The position numbers and the translations under genes are program-made. Source: an uncultured Spirochaetales bacterium (lineage in GTDB: Bacteria; Spirochaetota; Spirochaetia; Sphaerochaetales; Sphaerochaetaceae). From it: a DNA stretch of 64,000 nt. The notes under the pieces are model-generated. The model was not told where the DNA came from, made no database searches, and worked only from the letters and a program-made list of their open reading frames with translations. Positions 1 to 8,455 of this stretch are shown in pieces; position 1 is the first letter of the stretch; every line of letters begins with the position of its first letter. Location: positions 62,001-126,000 of the forward strand of contig CASENB010000029.1 of assembly GCA_949289305.1 (NCBI GenBank). The letters are read 5' to 3'.

Positions 1-1
1 T

Positions 2-757
2 GAAAATTCCATTCTTGTGACTAATGCTAATGCAAAGATTATTAATGCATTTGATGAGTATTTGCATTTCGGAGGACTTCCTGAAACTATAAAACGGTCT
101 AATAAAAGGGAATATATATCATCAGTTTATTCTAAAGTGCTTGAGGGAGACATTATAGCGCGGCATAAGATTAGAAATCCTTTATCTCTTCGTCTTATGG
201 TAAAAAAGATTGCAGAATCTGTAAAAGATACGATTTCTTATAATAGGATATCATCTAGTTTAAAGAGCATTGGAGTTAGCATTAACACTCAAACAGTCAT
301 AGATTATTTGTCCTATATTGAAGAATCCTATTTAATCTTCCCTGTTAAGAATTTCTTTTCTCACTTTTCTGAAAAAGAGAGCATGAGAAAGAACTACTTT
401 CTAGATAACGGCATTCTTTCTCTTTTCCTTTTTGATAAAGATCCTCTATTACTTGAGAATCTAGTTGCTATAGAGCTTCATAGACGTAATGTAGAGAGCG
501 TTTTCTTTATAAAGAGTGCAAGAACTAATTTAGATATAGACTTCTATCTTCCGCTTGAAAGTACTCTAATTCAAGTATCATATGAGTTAGATCAAAACTC
601 ATTTGAAAGGGAAGTTAATGCATTAGTAAAAGCAAAAAAGATAATGCCTGATGTGCAAAGACTAATAATACTCACATTAAATGAGAGCAAAACTATATTT
701 GAAGAGGGAGTTGATGTAGAAGTAATACCTCTCTGGAAATGGCTCTTAAAAGAATAG
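2..757 (+). CDS. AAA+ ATPase, DUF4143 family, C-terminal part
   Basis: The reading frame is open from the left edge, so the N-terminal ATPase domain lies outside the window. A GTG at position 17 is probably an internal valine and not the start. What remains is the part after the AAA+ core: a GGLPE motif of the kind that opens the helical region of COG1373-type ATPases, then a winged-helix-like stretch and the DUF4143 domain. The nuclease-fold signature is partial: the acidic part (LDIDFYL) is present, but the usual E-V-K is Q-V-S, as in two other copies in this window. It is the first of six such ATPase genes or remnants here. The cellular role of the family is not established. Confidence 0.8.
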   Translation, partial: ENSILVTNANAKIINAFDEYLHFGGLPETIKRSNKREYISSVYSKVLEGDIIARHKIRNPLSLRLMVKKIAESVKDTISYNRISSSLKSIGVSINTQTVIDYLSYIEESYLIFPVKNFFSHFSEKESMRKNYFLDNGILSLFLFDKDPLLLENLVAIELHRRNVESVFFIKSARTNLDIDFYLPLESTLIQVSYELDQNSFEREVNALVKAKKIMPDVQRLIILTLNESKTIFEEGVDVEVIPLWKWLLKE

Positions 758-1001
758 AAAGATAAAATAAAGGAGTTTGATAGTGATGATTTGTACTTAA
801 TATAATGGCCTAAAGAGAGGATACTACAACTTTTACTAAGCTTTATGCTATGAAATAGAAAGTGATAAAGTGATGTTGCTTTTTACGTATTTAAGCTTTT
901 TTATTTTTATGTTGGTTTTGAATATTTTACATTACGATTGACAATTTGAAAATTCGAAAGTACTCTATATTTGCAGGCATTAAAATAGATGACACTGCTT
1001 A
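758..1001. other. Intergenic AT-rich stretch
   Basis: No convincing gene. A TTGACA at about 940 could be the -35 of the promoter for the structured leader and DUF3800 gene that follow, but no good -10 stands at the right distance (TACTCT at 17 nt is weak). Confidence 0.35.
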
Positions 1002-1086
1002 CCAACGGAGTTCGAACGATTGTTTAAGCGGCCTGTGTGGTCGTCGCCCGTTGGGGAAGCCTCCCTTCGTGTTGGGAGGTTTTTTT
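1002..1086 (+). ncRNA. Structured leader upstream of DUF3800 gene (DUF3800-RNA-like)
   Basis: The outer stem pairs CCAACGG (1002-1008) with CCGTTGG (1048-1054), all seven pairs. An inner hairpin pairs GCGGCC (1028-1033) with GGTCGT (1039-1044) using two G-U pairs. Then comes a terminator-like hairpin, CCTCCC (1060-1065) with GGGAGG (1074-1079), and seven T. It ends 11 nt before the likely start of the DUF3800 gene. Candidate structured RNA classes named DUF3800 motifs have been described upstream of DUF3800 genes; assignment to any one class is inference. Confidence 0.55.
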
Positions 1087-1097
1087 ATGGGGAAGAT

Positions 1098-1804
1098 GTG
1101 GACATATACATATATTCAGACGAATCTGGAGTCTTTGATTATAAACATAGGAAGTTTTTCGTAATGGCTGGAATCTTATTTACAGATAAGATGGAAATGG
1201 ATTCGATGATACGAAGGTATAAGGCCGCAGAAAATAATTTCAGAAAGAAGAAACTATATAAGAATATTGGGGAGCTGAAAGCATCTAGACTCTCTTTTGA
1301 TGACAGAAGAAATCTTTTTAGATTAACTGCATGTGCCGATAGGTTTGCTTTTATAATAAACATGAACAGTTTGGATAAGAAAAAGGTTTTTGAAAGTTCT
1401 AAAACAAAGCAAATGCATCTTGATTGGGCATTCAAAGTTGGAATAAAAAAGTTATTTCCCGACTCATAGAAAAAGGGAGTATAACTTCAAGCGATTCCAT
1501 AAATATTCATTGTTTCATAGATGAACACACAACTGCAACGAAAGGCATATATGGGCTTGAAGAAGCCATATTCAAAGAACTTCATGAGGGAACAATAAAC
1601 TTCAAATATGGAAAATATTTTGAACCAATATTCAAAAATCAAACGCTATCTGTGACTGTAAAATATGTCAATTCGGAAGCATATGAACTAATTAGAGCAG
1701 CTGATATAATTGCTAATAGGGTTTTGTTCGAAATTGAGAAAGGGAATATTCAGAGTATCGAAGCAGAGAATTTATGCTTGAGATATTTTCCTTATGACAG
1801 ATAA
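1098..1804 (+). pseudogene. DUF3800 protein gene, frameshifted in an A tract
   Basis: The first half contains the N-terminal DUF3800 signature (DIYIYSDESG), which starts an RNase H-like fold in this family. GTG at 1098 is the likely start because the family normally begins directly before this strand. The frame ends at a TAG at 1467-1469, but the plus-one frame continues immediately with VISRLIEKGS and runs to 1804, including a conserved late acidic segment (IRAADIIANRV). The switch lies in an A6 run at about 1444-1449; A7 would restore one protein of roughly 235 residues. This may be a real mutation, slippage, or a base-calling error. Function of the family is unknown; some members sit in mobile or defence regions. 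Confidence 0.65.
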
Positions 1805-1879
1805 AAGTTTTCCTGTTGTGAAAACATTGTGAATGCTTTATTAGCTCTAACGGCGAAACATGCAGTCGTTAAAACCGTG

Positions 1880-2450
1880 GGTATAATACCCCGAGGCTTG
1901 CCTCGGAGGGGCCTGGAATTTAGAATAAATCACAGGGGGCAAATGGAAGAGGATAGCGGATATATATAGCGCACACAACGTATCAAATTTGATATATCAT
2001 ATAGTAACGCCAACAAAATACCGACGCTACGCGATAAGCGAATTAGTGGAAAAGAGTCTTAAGCAAATATGTGCTGGCATAGAGATGATGTATGACTGGA
2101 TAAGGTTTTTAGAAGTTGGCACGGACGGGGAGCACGTGCACTATCTAGTGCAGAGCGTGAGAGAAAAAGCTCGACAGAGATAGTGACAACGATAAAGAGC
2201 ATAACGGCGAGGCGCATATTTGCGGAGCATCCGGAAGTAAAAGAGATGTTGTGGGGAGGATCATTCTGGAGTAGCGGGTATTTTGTGTCTAGCGTAGAAA
2301 AAAGTGGAAGTGAGAATGCGATAAGGGGAGTATGGGCGCAATCAAGGAAGGGAAAAAGAGTACAAGCAACTATATCTAAATTTTTCCGAGCGAGACTAAG
2401 GTGACACTTTAGTCAGAGATGCCTCGGAGCTTGCCCTAGGCAGTTCATTC
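1880..2450 (+). mobile_element. Decayed IS200/IS605-type insertion sequence
   Basis: A single Y1-type transposase remnant lies between two subterminal hairpins: left CCGAGG (1891-1896)/CCTCGG (1901-1906), right GCCTCGG (2421-2427) pairing imperfectly with CCCTAGGC (2435-2442). Both hairpin loops contain CTTG, so the ends are related. This layout, with no inverted terminal repeats or target duplication, is that of the IS200/IS605 family. No TnpB is present. Exact ends cannot be fixed by eye. Confidence 0.65.
1943..2399 (+). pseudogene. tnpA: IS200/IS605 TnpA (Y1 transposase), three frameshifts
   Basis: Pieces in three frames assemble into one IS200-like transposase. ATG 1943 behind an AGGGGG ribosome site gives MEEDSGYIYS, but loss of one TA in the TATATATA run (1961-1968) breaks the frame. 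The frame around 1989-2160 holds KYRR and the HUH-type motif HVHYLV. Loss of one A in the A5 run near 2166 moves the frame to SSTEIVTTIK...FWSSGYFV. An extra G near 2325 shifts it again to IREY...EYKQLY, ending at TAA 2397. With three breaks the element cannot make its own transposase. Confidence 0.75.
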
Positions 2451-2634
2451 AAAAAAATATTTTTTTCTTACTCCCAAATTAGGGAATAATAGTCAAACAT
2501 AATACTACAGCTCCAAAAGCCCTTGAATCTTGTATAGAAATCGCACTTTTGCCGTCTCATGATACAGAAACGGCTTTTATTTTCCTTTTCTTCTATAGCT
2601 TAATATGTTATATCATAGTTAGGTCGGACACAAA

Positions 2635-2689
2635 GCCGAACAGGGGCGAGTCCCCGCCATAGAGCCGGAGGAAGCCTTCGGCATTTTTT
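2635..2689 (+). ncRNA. Attenuator-like structured leader upstream of second DUF3800 gene
   Basis: An 8-bp stem, GCCGGAGG (2664-2671) with CCTTCGGC (2675-2682), closes an AAG loop and is followed by A and six T: a strong intrinsic terminator only 17 nt before the gene. GCCGAA (2635-2640) can pair with TTCGGC (2677-2682) instead, and GGGG/CCCC (2643-2646/2652-2655) forms a hairpin between them. That gives two exclusive folds, as in attenuators. It differs in primary sequence from the leader at 1002 but has the same logic and position. Confidence 0.55.
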
Positions 2690-2706
2690 ATTGAAGGGGC
2701 TTTGGT

Positions 2707-3387
2707 TTGTCTGTACTATCTATCCACATAGATGAAAGCGGTAATCTGAATCTTACCAATAGACAGAATACTGAATACTGTATTGCTATGATTTTCCATA
2801 GTCAGAATGATGATATATCTTCTGAGATTGCATTTCTTGATAAGAAATTATCTGCGATAGGATGGCCAATTCCATTTGTTCATACTATGCCTCTGATAAG
2901 GCAGGATAAACCTTTTGAAACTATGATGGGGTATGAAAGAAAGAGAATTTTCAACACGTTCGCTTCATTTGTAAGTATTCTCCCCATCTCTTATACAGTG
3001 TTCTTTGCAGATAAGTCATTTTATCAGGAAGCCGACAAAATGCAGGTATCTTACGAACACCAGATAAAAAACTTCATAGTTAAACACCTTGAGTCCTTTC
3101 AAGGCTTTGACAAAATCATTTGCTACTATGACTCAGGCCAAGCAATCGTAAGACGCATATTGCAGAATACATTAGGAGATATTTTGGGTGATAGGGTTGA
3201 ATTTAGAAAGGCTTATCAGAAGGATTATAAGTTATTACAGGTTGCAGACTATATCTGCACTTTAGAACAAACAAAGATAAGGTGGGATGAAAATAGAGCT
3301 ACTAAATCAGAACAAGGGTTCTTTGTTTCTCGTCATCTGTTCATGAAGAATTACTATAGACATATAAGTAAAAAGAAAATCAGATGA
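2707..3387 (+). CDS. DUF3800 domain protein
   Basis: 226 residues. The N-terminal strand carries the family signature (SIHIDESGN, residues 5-13), with further acidic positions in CYYDSG (about 139-144) and the late LLQVADYICT segment (about 178-187), the usual spacing of DUF3800 proteins, which are predicted to have an RNase H-like nuclease fold. TTG is taken as start: GAAGGGG at 2693-2699 stands 7 nt upstream and the family starts directly before this strand. The gene is intact, unlike the copy at 1098. The leader terminator just upstream suggests expression only when the leader is antiterminated. Substrate and role unknown. Confidence 0.75.
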   Translation: MSVLSIHIDESGNLNLTNRQNTEYCIAMIFHSQNDDISSEIAFLDKKLSAIGWPIPFVHTMPLIRQDKPFETMMGYERKRIFNTFASFVSILPISYTVFFADKSFYQEADKMQVSYEHQIKNFIVKHLESFQGFDKIICYYDSGQAIVRRILQNTLGDILGDRVEFRKAYQKDYKLLQVADYICTLEQTKIRWDENRATKSEQGFFVSRHLFMKNYYRHISKKKIR

Positions 3388-3592
3388 TTGAATAATCAGC
3401 ATTGCTCAAATTCATATCAATCATTGATAATAGTTATTACCATCTATCACTGTAATTTATTATTATATCTGCACAAATTAAGCTAACTATTACTAATTGA
3501 TAGCTGTTTTGGTGGACTGAAAATTATCACTACATCTGAAAAGGGAATAGAGAAGTTTCCGTTAAGACTACTAATAATAGAAGTTGTGACAA

Positions 3593-3624
3593 TTAAAAAG
3601 GCCAGGCTATGAAGTCTGACCTTT
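3593..3624 (-). terminator. Terminator of the aldo/keto reductase gene
   Basis: Read on the minus strand, AAAGGTCAG pairs with CTGGCCTTT (one G-T pair) and is followed by five T. It lies about 20 nt after the stop of the reductase gene. Confidence 0.75.
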
Positions 3625-3643
3625 GGTTTTATCGCTATTGTTA

Positions 3644-4495
3644 TCAGTCGTGGATTTTCATTCCTGAGAGCATTCTAATAAATGCAGGATCTGAGTGATC
3701 TACGATTTCGCTCTTTCCGAGATCGAGAGTTTCAATTTCTTTCATTTCTTCATCTGTTAGACTGAAGTCGAATACGTTGATATTCTCTTCCATTCTCTCG
3801 CGGTGTGTTGACTTCGGAATTACGACAACCCCTCTTTCTATGTTCCATCTTAGTACAACCTGTGCTGCGCTCTTATTATATTTTGCACCGATTCTCGTAA
3901 GAATAGGGTTTGTAAATATTCCGTGCTTTCCTTCAGCAAACGGACTCCATGCCTCTGGTGTGATAGAGAAACTTTTCATATTCTCTATTGCTTTCTGCTG
4001 CTGGAAGAATGGATGAAGTTCTACCTGGTTTACAGCAGGAATTATCTCAGCGTGCAGTGCTAGATCCGTAATGCGCTCAGGATAGAAGTTGCATACTCCG
4101 ATTGCCCTGATCTTTCCTTCCTTATAAAGTTCTTCCATTGCCCTATATGCGCCATAGTAGTCACCTACAGGCTGATGGATAAGATAGAGGTCGAGGTAAT
4201 CAAGTCCTAGTTTCTTCAGTGATACATCAAATGCCTTTTTAGCACCTTCATAGGATGCGTCCTGTGTCCATAGTTTTGTAGTAATGAAGAGATCGTCTCT
4301 TTTTATTCCGCTGTTCTTTATTGCTTTTCCAACTGCCTCTTCATTCATGTATGCAGCGGCAGTGTCTATTAATCTGTAACCTGCTGCAATTGCGTTCTCA
4401 ACAGATTCCTGACAGATCTTATGATCAGGGATTTGGAAAACTCCAAAACCGAGAAGCGGCATTTTTACTCCGTTATTTAGTGTTGTGTATTCCAT
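3644..4495 (-). CDS. Aldo/keto reductase (AKR5-like, 2,5-diketogluconate-reductase type)
   Basis: 283 residues, normal for the short AKR5/YafB-type reductases, which are NADPH-dependent and act on carbonyl groups in the cytosol as a TIM barrel. The catalytic tetrad is complete: D44 (LIDTAAAY), Y49, K74 (TTKLW) and H107 (YLIHQP). The NADP-binding end is present (VVIPKSTHRERMEEN). The gene is transcribed away from a LysR regulator 106 bp away, so that regulator probably controls it. Substrate cannot be told from sequence. Confidence 0.93.
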   Translation of the reverse strand: MEYTTLNNGVKMPLLGFGVFQIPDHKICQESVENAIAAGYRLIDTAAAYMNEEAVGKAIKNSGIKRDDLFITTKLWTQDASYEGAKKAFDVSLKKLGLDYLDLYLIHQPVGDYYGAYRAMEELYKEGKIRAIGVCNFYPERITDLALHAEIIPAVNQVELHPFFQQQKAIENMKSFSITPEAWSPFAEGKHGIFTNPILTRIGAKYNKSAAQVVLRWNIERGVVVIPKSTHRERMEENINVFDFSLTDEEMKEIETLDLGKSEIVDHSDPAFIRMLSGMKIHD

Positions 4496-4601
4496 TTTTT
4501 TTCTTTTCTCCTATGCCTATAATTTATGATGTGTTATTTAATTTGAACAGGATAAATTCTCTATGCTAGTATAGAAAAAAGTTATAGCAAAAGGAGGCGT
4601 T

Positions 4602-5447
4602 ATGTTAGAACTTTATCAACTGGAAGAACTTGTAGCATTCAGTGAGGCAGGTACTATAAGTAAGGCTGCAGAGATGGTAGGGGTTTCTCAGCCCGCATTC
4701 TCTAGGGCGATGAAGCTTCTTGAAGAAGAGCTTGATGTAACGCTTTTTAACAGGACGAGCAATACGATCGCATTTACTGAAACTGGACGTATTGCAGCAG
4801 AGTACGCGCGAAACATTACCGATAGCGTTAAAAAGGCGAAAGATGGGATAAAGGCGTTCGACAGAAGCCTTAAGACGATATTAATCGGATCTGTTGCCCC
4901 AGCTCCTCTTTGGAGGGTCAGTTCTTATTTATCGACAATATTTGCCGATAAGACGATCGCTGCGGACTTAAAGAACGAAGATGAGCTAATTGATGGGATG
5001 AAAAAGGGATCTTATAGGTTTGTAATAACGACAAAGGCCGTAAACGCTCCTCTTTTAAGTTCAGTCCACTTATGTGAGGAAAATCTTTTTTTCGTATTGC
5101 CTGAAAAGCATCGGCTCTCTGGAAAGAGCGCTGTTTGTGCTAAGGAGCTTGATGGTGAGAATTTTCTTCTTTTCGAACATATCGGATTTTGGAAAAGGAG
5201 GGCTGAGATGCTGCTTCCTAATTCTAAGTTTTTTGTCCAGAGCGACAGGATGGCGTTTGAAACTCTTGTAAAGAACTCCACTTTATCTTCTTTTGGTTCA
5301 GATTTGGCATATGAGAAAGAAGATGGCAAGGCGATCATAAAAATATTGGACGATCTGGCTCATGTCGATTTCTTTATCACTGGGCAAAGAAGCGAGAATA
5401 AGATTCTATCGGACATCGTAAGGGCTTTCCCGTCTCTTAGATCTTGA
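4602..5447 (+). CDS. LysR-family transcriptional regulator
   Basis: 281 residues. Residues about 5-60 form the LysR winged helix-turn-helix (GTISKAAEMVGVSQPAFSRA) with the following linker helix; the rest is a short, weakly conserved inducer-binding domain. AAGGAGG stands just upstream of ATG. Divergent from the aldo/keto reductase gene; the 106-bp gap must hold both promoters and the binding site, which is the common LysR arrangement. Confidence 0.92.
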   Translation: MLELYQLEELVAFSEAGTISKAAEMVGVSQPAFSRAMKLLEEELDVTLFNRTSNTIAFTETGRIAAEYARNITDSVKKAKDGIKAFDRSLKTILIGSVAPAPLWRVSSYLSTIFADKTIAADLKNEDELIDGMKKGSYRFVITTKAVNAPLLSSVHLCEENLFFVLPEKHRLSGKSAVCAKELDGENFLLFEHIGFWKRRAEMLLPNSKFFVQSDRMAFETLVKNSTLSSFGSDLAYEKEDGKAIIKILDDLAHVDFFITGQRSENKILSDIVRAFPSLRS

Positions 5448-5455
5448 TTCTTTTA

Positions 5456-5504
5456 TTGAAAGTGTTATTATATGTTCTGTAATACCTACACCCCGTGGGG
5501 GTAT
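5456..5504 (+). promoter_or_regulatory. copA promoter with CsoR-type operator
   Basis: TTGAAA (5456-5461), an 18-nt spacer and TAATAC (5480-5485) form a plausible promoter. Overlapping its -10 and start region is a GC-rich pseudo-palindrome, ATACC...CCCCGTGGGGGTAT (5482-5504), unlike the AT-rich surroundings and like known CsoR operators. The csoR gene ends the same operon. GGAGG at 5506-5510 is the copA ribosome site. Confidence 0.75.
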
Positions 5505-5514
5505 TGGAGGCAAT

Positions 5515-8070
5515 ATGAAACACGAAAATTATGATGTAAGCGGAATGACATGCGCAGCCTGCTCTTCAAGGGTGGAAAAGAGCGTTAAAAATCTTAATGG
5601 TGTAAATTCCGTTTCTGTCAATTTATTAAAAAACAGCATGGTCGTAGACTATGATGAAAAGATATTAACAAGTGAGAATGTAATAGAGGCCGTTGAAAAA
5701 GCAGGATATGGCGCATCCCTTCAAAACGTAAGTAAAAAGGAAAGCTCTAAGGGCAACAGTGCCAGTGAAAAAGCTAAAGCGGAATATAAGGCGATGAAAA
5801 AGAGGGTGATATGGTCATTCGTATTCACCGTTCCTCTATTTTATATTTCGATGGGGCATATGATGCATTGGCCTCTTCCTTCATTCTTTTTAGGACTTGA
5901 GAATGCGATGACATTTGCCCTTACGCTGTTTTTACTTCTTCTTCCAATAGTCGTTATAAACAGAAAATACTTCATAGGAGGTTTTAAGAGTCTTTTCCAT
6001 AGATCTCCTAACATGGACTCTTTAATCGCTCTTGGCTCTGGCGCATCTCTTTTATATGGAGTTTATGCGCTCTATAAGATATCTTGGGGACTAGGACATG
6101 GGGATATGGCGATGGTCGCATCCTTTTCCCACGATCTCTATTTCGAGGGAGCTGGAACAATACTTACCCTTATAACCCTTGGAAAGTTCTTTGAAGCAAG
6201 GGCGAAAGGCAGGACCACGGATGCGATAAGCAAGCTTTTAGATCTTGCCCCTAAAAGCGCAAGAGTGCTTAAAGACGGCGTTGAGACTGTTGTGGATATC
6301 GATGATGTATCAAAAGGGGATATCGTTATCGTAAAGGCAGGAGAGTCAGTTCCTGTGGATGGAAAGATCATAGAGGGAAACGGATCGTTAGATGAATCTG
6401 CGCTTACAGGCGAAAGCATTCCTGTAGACAAAAAAGAAGGCGATAGGGTAATCGGGGCTACGATAAATAAAAGCGGTTATTTTAAGATGGTTGCAGAAAA
6501 GGTAGGGGATGAGAGCGCGCTGTCATCGATTATTAAGCTTGTAGATGAGGCGACAAGTTCTAAAGCTCCTATTGCAAAGACTGCCGATAAGGTCGCAGGG
6601 GTATTCGTTCCTGTTGTTATCGCCATTGCAATAGTTTCTGCTGCCGCTTGGCTGATTGCAGGATCAAGTTTCGAGTTTGCTTTAACGATTGCAGTATCTG
6701 TCTTGGTAGTATCTTGCCCATGTGCATTAGGACTTGCAACACCGACAGCGATAATGGTTGCAACGGGACGTGGGGCGACTAATGGAATACTGATTAAAAG
6801 TGCGGAGGCCTTGGAGACTGCACACTCTGTTAATACCGTAGTCCTTGATAAGACTGGAACCATAACGGTTGGAAAGCCTGAGGTGCGCTTTATGAAGGCC
6901 TATGAAGGCTTTTCTTTGGATGAGCTTTTAAATTATGCATACTCTATTGAAAAACTTTCAGAACATCCTCTATCCATTGCGATTGTTAAAGAGGCTGAAT
7001 TGAAGGGAATAAAAGGGCTTGGCGTGACAGATTTTACACAGATTCCAGGAGAAGGACTTAGTGCGAAAGCGGATGGTAAATTGCTTCTTGCAGGAAATAT
7101 GAGGCTTTTAAAACGTTATGCTTTAGATATTAGTGATGCGCAAAAAGAGCAGGATAGTGCTGCAGATGGTGGAATGACACCTCTCTTTTTCGCCCTTGAT
7201 GGCAAGTTAATCGGCATGATTGCCGTCTCCGATGTCGTAAAGGAGACGAGTAAGGCTGCTATCGAGACCCTTAAGAGCATGAATATTGAGACTATCATGC
7301 TCACAGGAGACCATGAAAAGACGGCTCTTGCTATAAAAAGGGAAGTTAATGTCGATGCATTTATTGCCGAGGTGCTTCCGGAGGATAAGGAGCGTGTTAT
7401 AAGAGATCTTCAGAAAAAAGGCAAGGTCGTTGCAATGGTAGGAGACGGTATAAACGATGCGCCTGCATTGGCAAGAGCGGATGTTGGAATCGCAATCGGA
7501 GCTGGAACGGATATCGCTATGGATGCTGCGGATATCGTGCTGATGAAGAGCGATTTAAATGATGTTGCAAAGGCCATAGATTTAAGCAGGCTTACGATTA
7601 AGAACATAAAGGAGAATCTTTTCTGGGCGTTCTTCTATAATGCGATCTGCATTCCTATTGCAGCCGGCGTATTCTATAGCGCGTTCACTCTTAAGATGAA
7701 TCCGATGGTTGCATCGCTTGCAATGAGTTTCAGTTCGGTTTTCGTAGTTTCAAATGCGCTTAGACTGAGATTTATTAAACTAGGAAAAAAGAAAAACGGC
7801 AAAAGTAAAGTTGAAAATAATACGAGCTTGGCTCAAGATAATATTTTAAGGAGTGAGAATATGGAAAAAGAGATGAAAATCGAAGGAATGATGTGCCAGA
7901 ACTGCGTAAGGCACGTTAAGAACGCTCTTTCTGCAGTTGATGGCGTTAAGGATGTTGACGTAAGCCTTGAGAATAAGAGTGCGAAAGTAACGCTTGAAAA
8001 GGATGTCGATTCTTCAATTTTAAAGAAGGCTGTAGAGGATGAAGGATACAGCGTTGTTGAAATTTTATGA
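5515..8070 (+). CDS. copA: Copper-exporting P1B-type ATPase with N- and C-terminal metal-binding domains
   Basis: 851 residues. Domains in order: HMA domain with GMTCAACS (about 10-17); transmembrane helices; actuator domain with TGES; transmembrane CPC motif (SCPCALGL); P-domain DKTGT (phosphorylated Asp); SEHPLS of the N-domain; TGDH and GDGINDAPAL; last helices; a charged linker; and a second HMA domain with MMCQNC in the last 70 residues. It pumps Cu(I) out of the cytoplasm. The C-terminal domain resembles the free copper chaperone CopZ and carries its own in-frame ATG at 7861 behind AAGGAG, so it may also be made separately. Its stop overlaps the csoR start. Confidence 0.95.
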   Translation: MKHENYDVSGMTCAACSSRVEKSVKNLNGVNSVSVNLLKNSMVVDYDEKILTSENVIEAVEKAGYGASLQNVSKKESSKGNSASEKAKAEYKAMKKRVIWSFVFTVPLFYISMGHMMHWPLPSFFLGLENAMTFALTLFLLLLPIVVINRKYFIGGFKSLFHRSPNMDSLIALGSGASLLYGVYALYKISWGLGHGDMAMVASFSHDLYFEGAGTILTLITLGKFFEARAKGRTTDAISKLLDLAPKSARVLKDGVETVVDIDDVSKGDIVIVKAGESVPVDGKIIEGNGSLDESALTGESIPVDKKEGDRVIGATINKSGYFKMVAEKVGDESALSSIIKLVDEATSSKAPIAKTADKVAGVFVPVVIAIAIVSAAAWLIAGSSFEFALTIAVSVLVVSCPCALGLATPTAIMVATGRGATNGILIKSAEALETAHSVNTVVLDKTGTITVGKPEVRFMKAYEGFSLDELLNYAYSIEKLSEHPLSIAIVKEAELKGIKGLGVTDFTQIPGEGLSAKADGKLLLAGNMRLLKRYALDISDAQKEQDSAADGGMTPLFFALDGKLIGMIAVSDVVKETSKAAIETLKSMNIETIMLTGDHEKTALAIKREVNVDAFIAEVLPEDKERVIRDLQKKGKVVAMVGDGINDAPALARADVGIAIGAGTDIAMDAADIVLMKSDLNDVAKAIDLSRLTIKNIKENLFWAFFYNAICIPIAAGVFYSAFTLKMNPMVASLAMSFSSVFVVSNALRLRFIKLGKKKNGKSKVENNTSLAQDNILRSENMEKEMKIEGMMCQNCVRHVKNALSAVDGVKDVDVSLENKSAKVTLEKDVDSSILKKAVEDEGYSVVEIL

Positions 8071-8330
8071 AAGCAGATAAAGACAAGATTTCACGAATGA
8101 TAAAGATTGCGCGCGGACAGCTTGACGGCGTTCTCAAGATGATTGAGGACGACCGTTACTGCCTCGACATTTCCAATCAGCTGTCTGCTACAAGCGCGAT
8201 AATAAAAAATGCGAATAAGGAGATACTGCACGCGCACATTAGAAGCTGCGTAAGGGATGCTTTAAAGACAGATGAACCTAATGAAAAGATAGAAGAGGCG
8301 TTATCCATCCTTGATAAGATGGTCCAGTAG
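8067..8330 (+). CDS. csoR: CsoR-family copper-sensing repressor
   Basis: 87 residues, all-helical CsoR/RcnR/FrmR type without a classic helix-turn-helix. The Cys-His-Cys copper triad is visible: C in RYCLDIS (about 32), then H and C in HAHIRSCVRDAL (about 57 and 61). ATG overlaps the copA stop (ATGA), so the two are translated together. It should repress at the palindrome 5482-5504 and release on Cu(I). Confidence 0.9.
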   Translation: MKADKDKISRMIKIARGQLDGVLKMIEDDRYCLDISNQLSATSAIIKNANKEILHAHIRSCVRDALKTDEPNEKIEEALSILDKMVQ

Positions 8331-8410
8331 ACGAATTTTCTGTAAATTTTTCTTTTCTTTTTACCCTTAATGGGATAGTGTATAAATAATAAATTTCGAG
8401 GGGTAAGAAT

Positions 8411-8455
8411 ATGACGCCAAATTGGACTCGATATCCTTGGAGGGCTTATGGATAA
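8411..8455 (+). CDS. Possible 14-codon leader ORF
   Basis: ATG 8411 follows GAGGGG at 8399-8404 and encodes MTPNWTRYPWRAYG; its TAA (8453-8455) overlaps the start of the E1 gene at 8448. The ribosome site and overlap suggest translational coupling, but so short a frame can occur by chance. TATAAA at about 8383 could be the -10. Confidence 0.25.
   Translation: MTPNWTRYPWRAYG

Noticed and set aside
946-1164. 72-codon frame over the DUF3800 leader
   Set aside because: Runs through the structured RNA, no family match, and shares DNA with the clear DUF3800 start in another frame.
6138-6863. Long antisense frames within copA
   Set aside because: They mirror the conserved ATPase codons and have no ribosome sites or family features.
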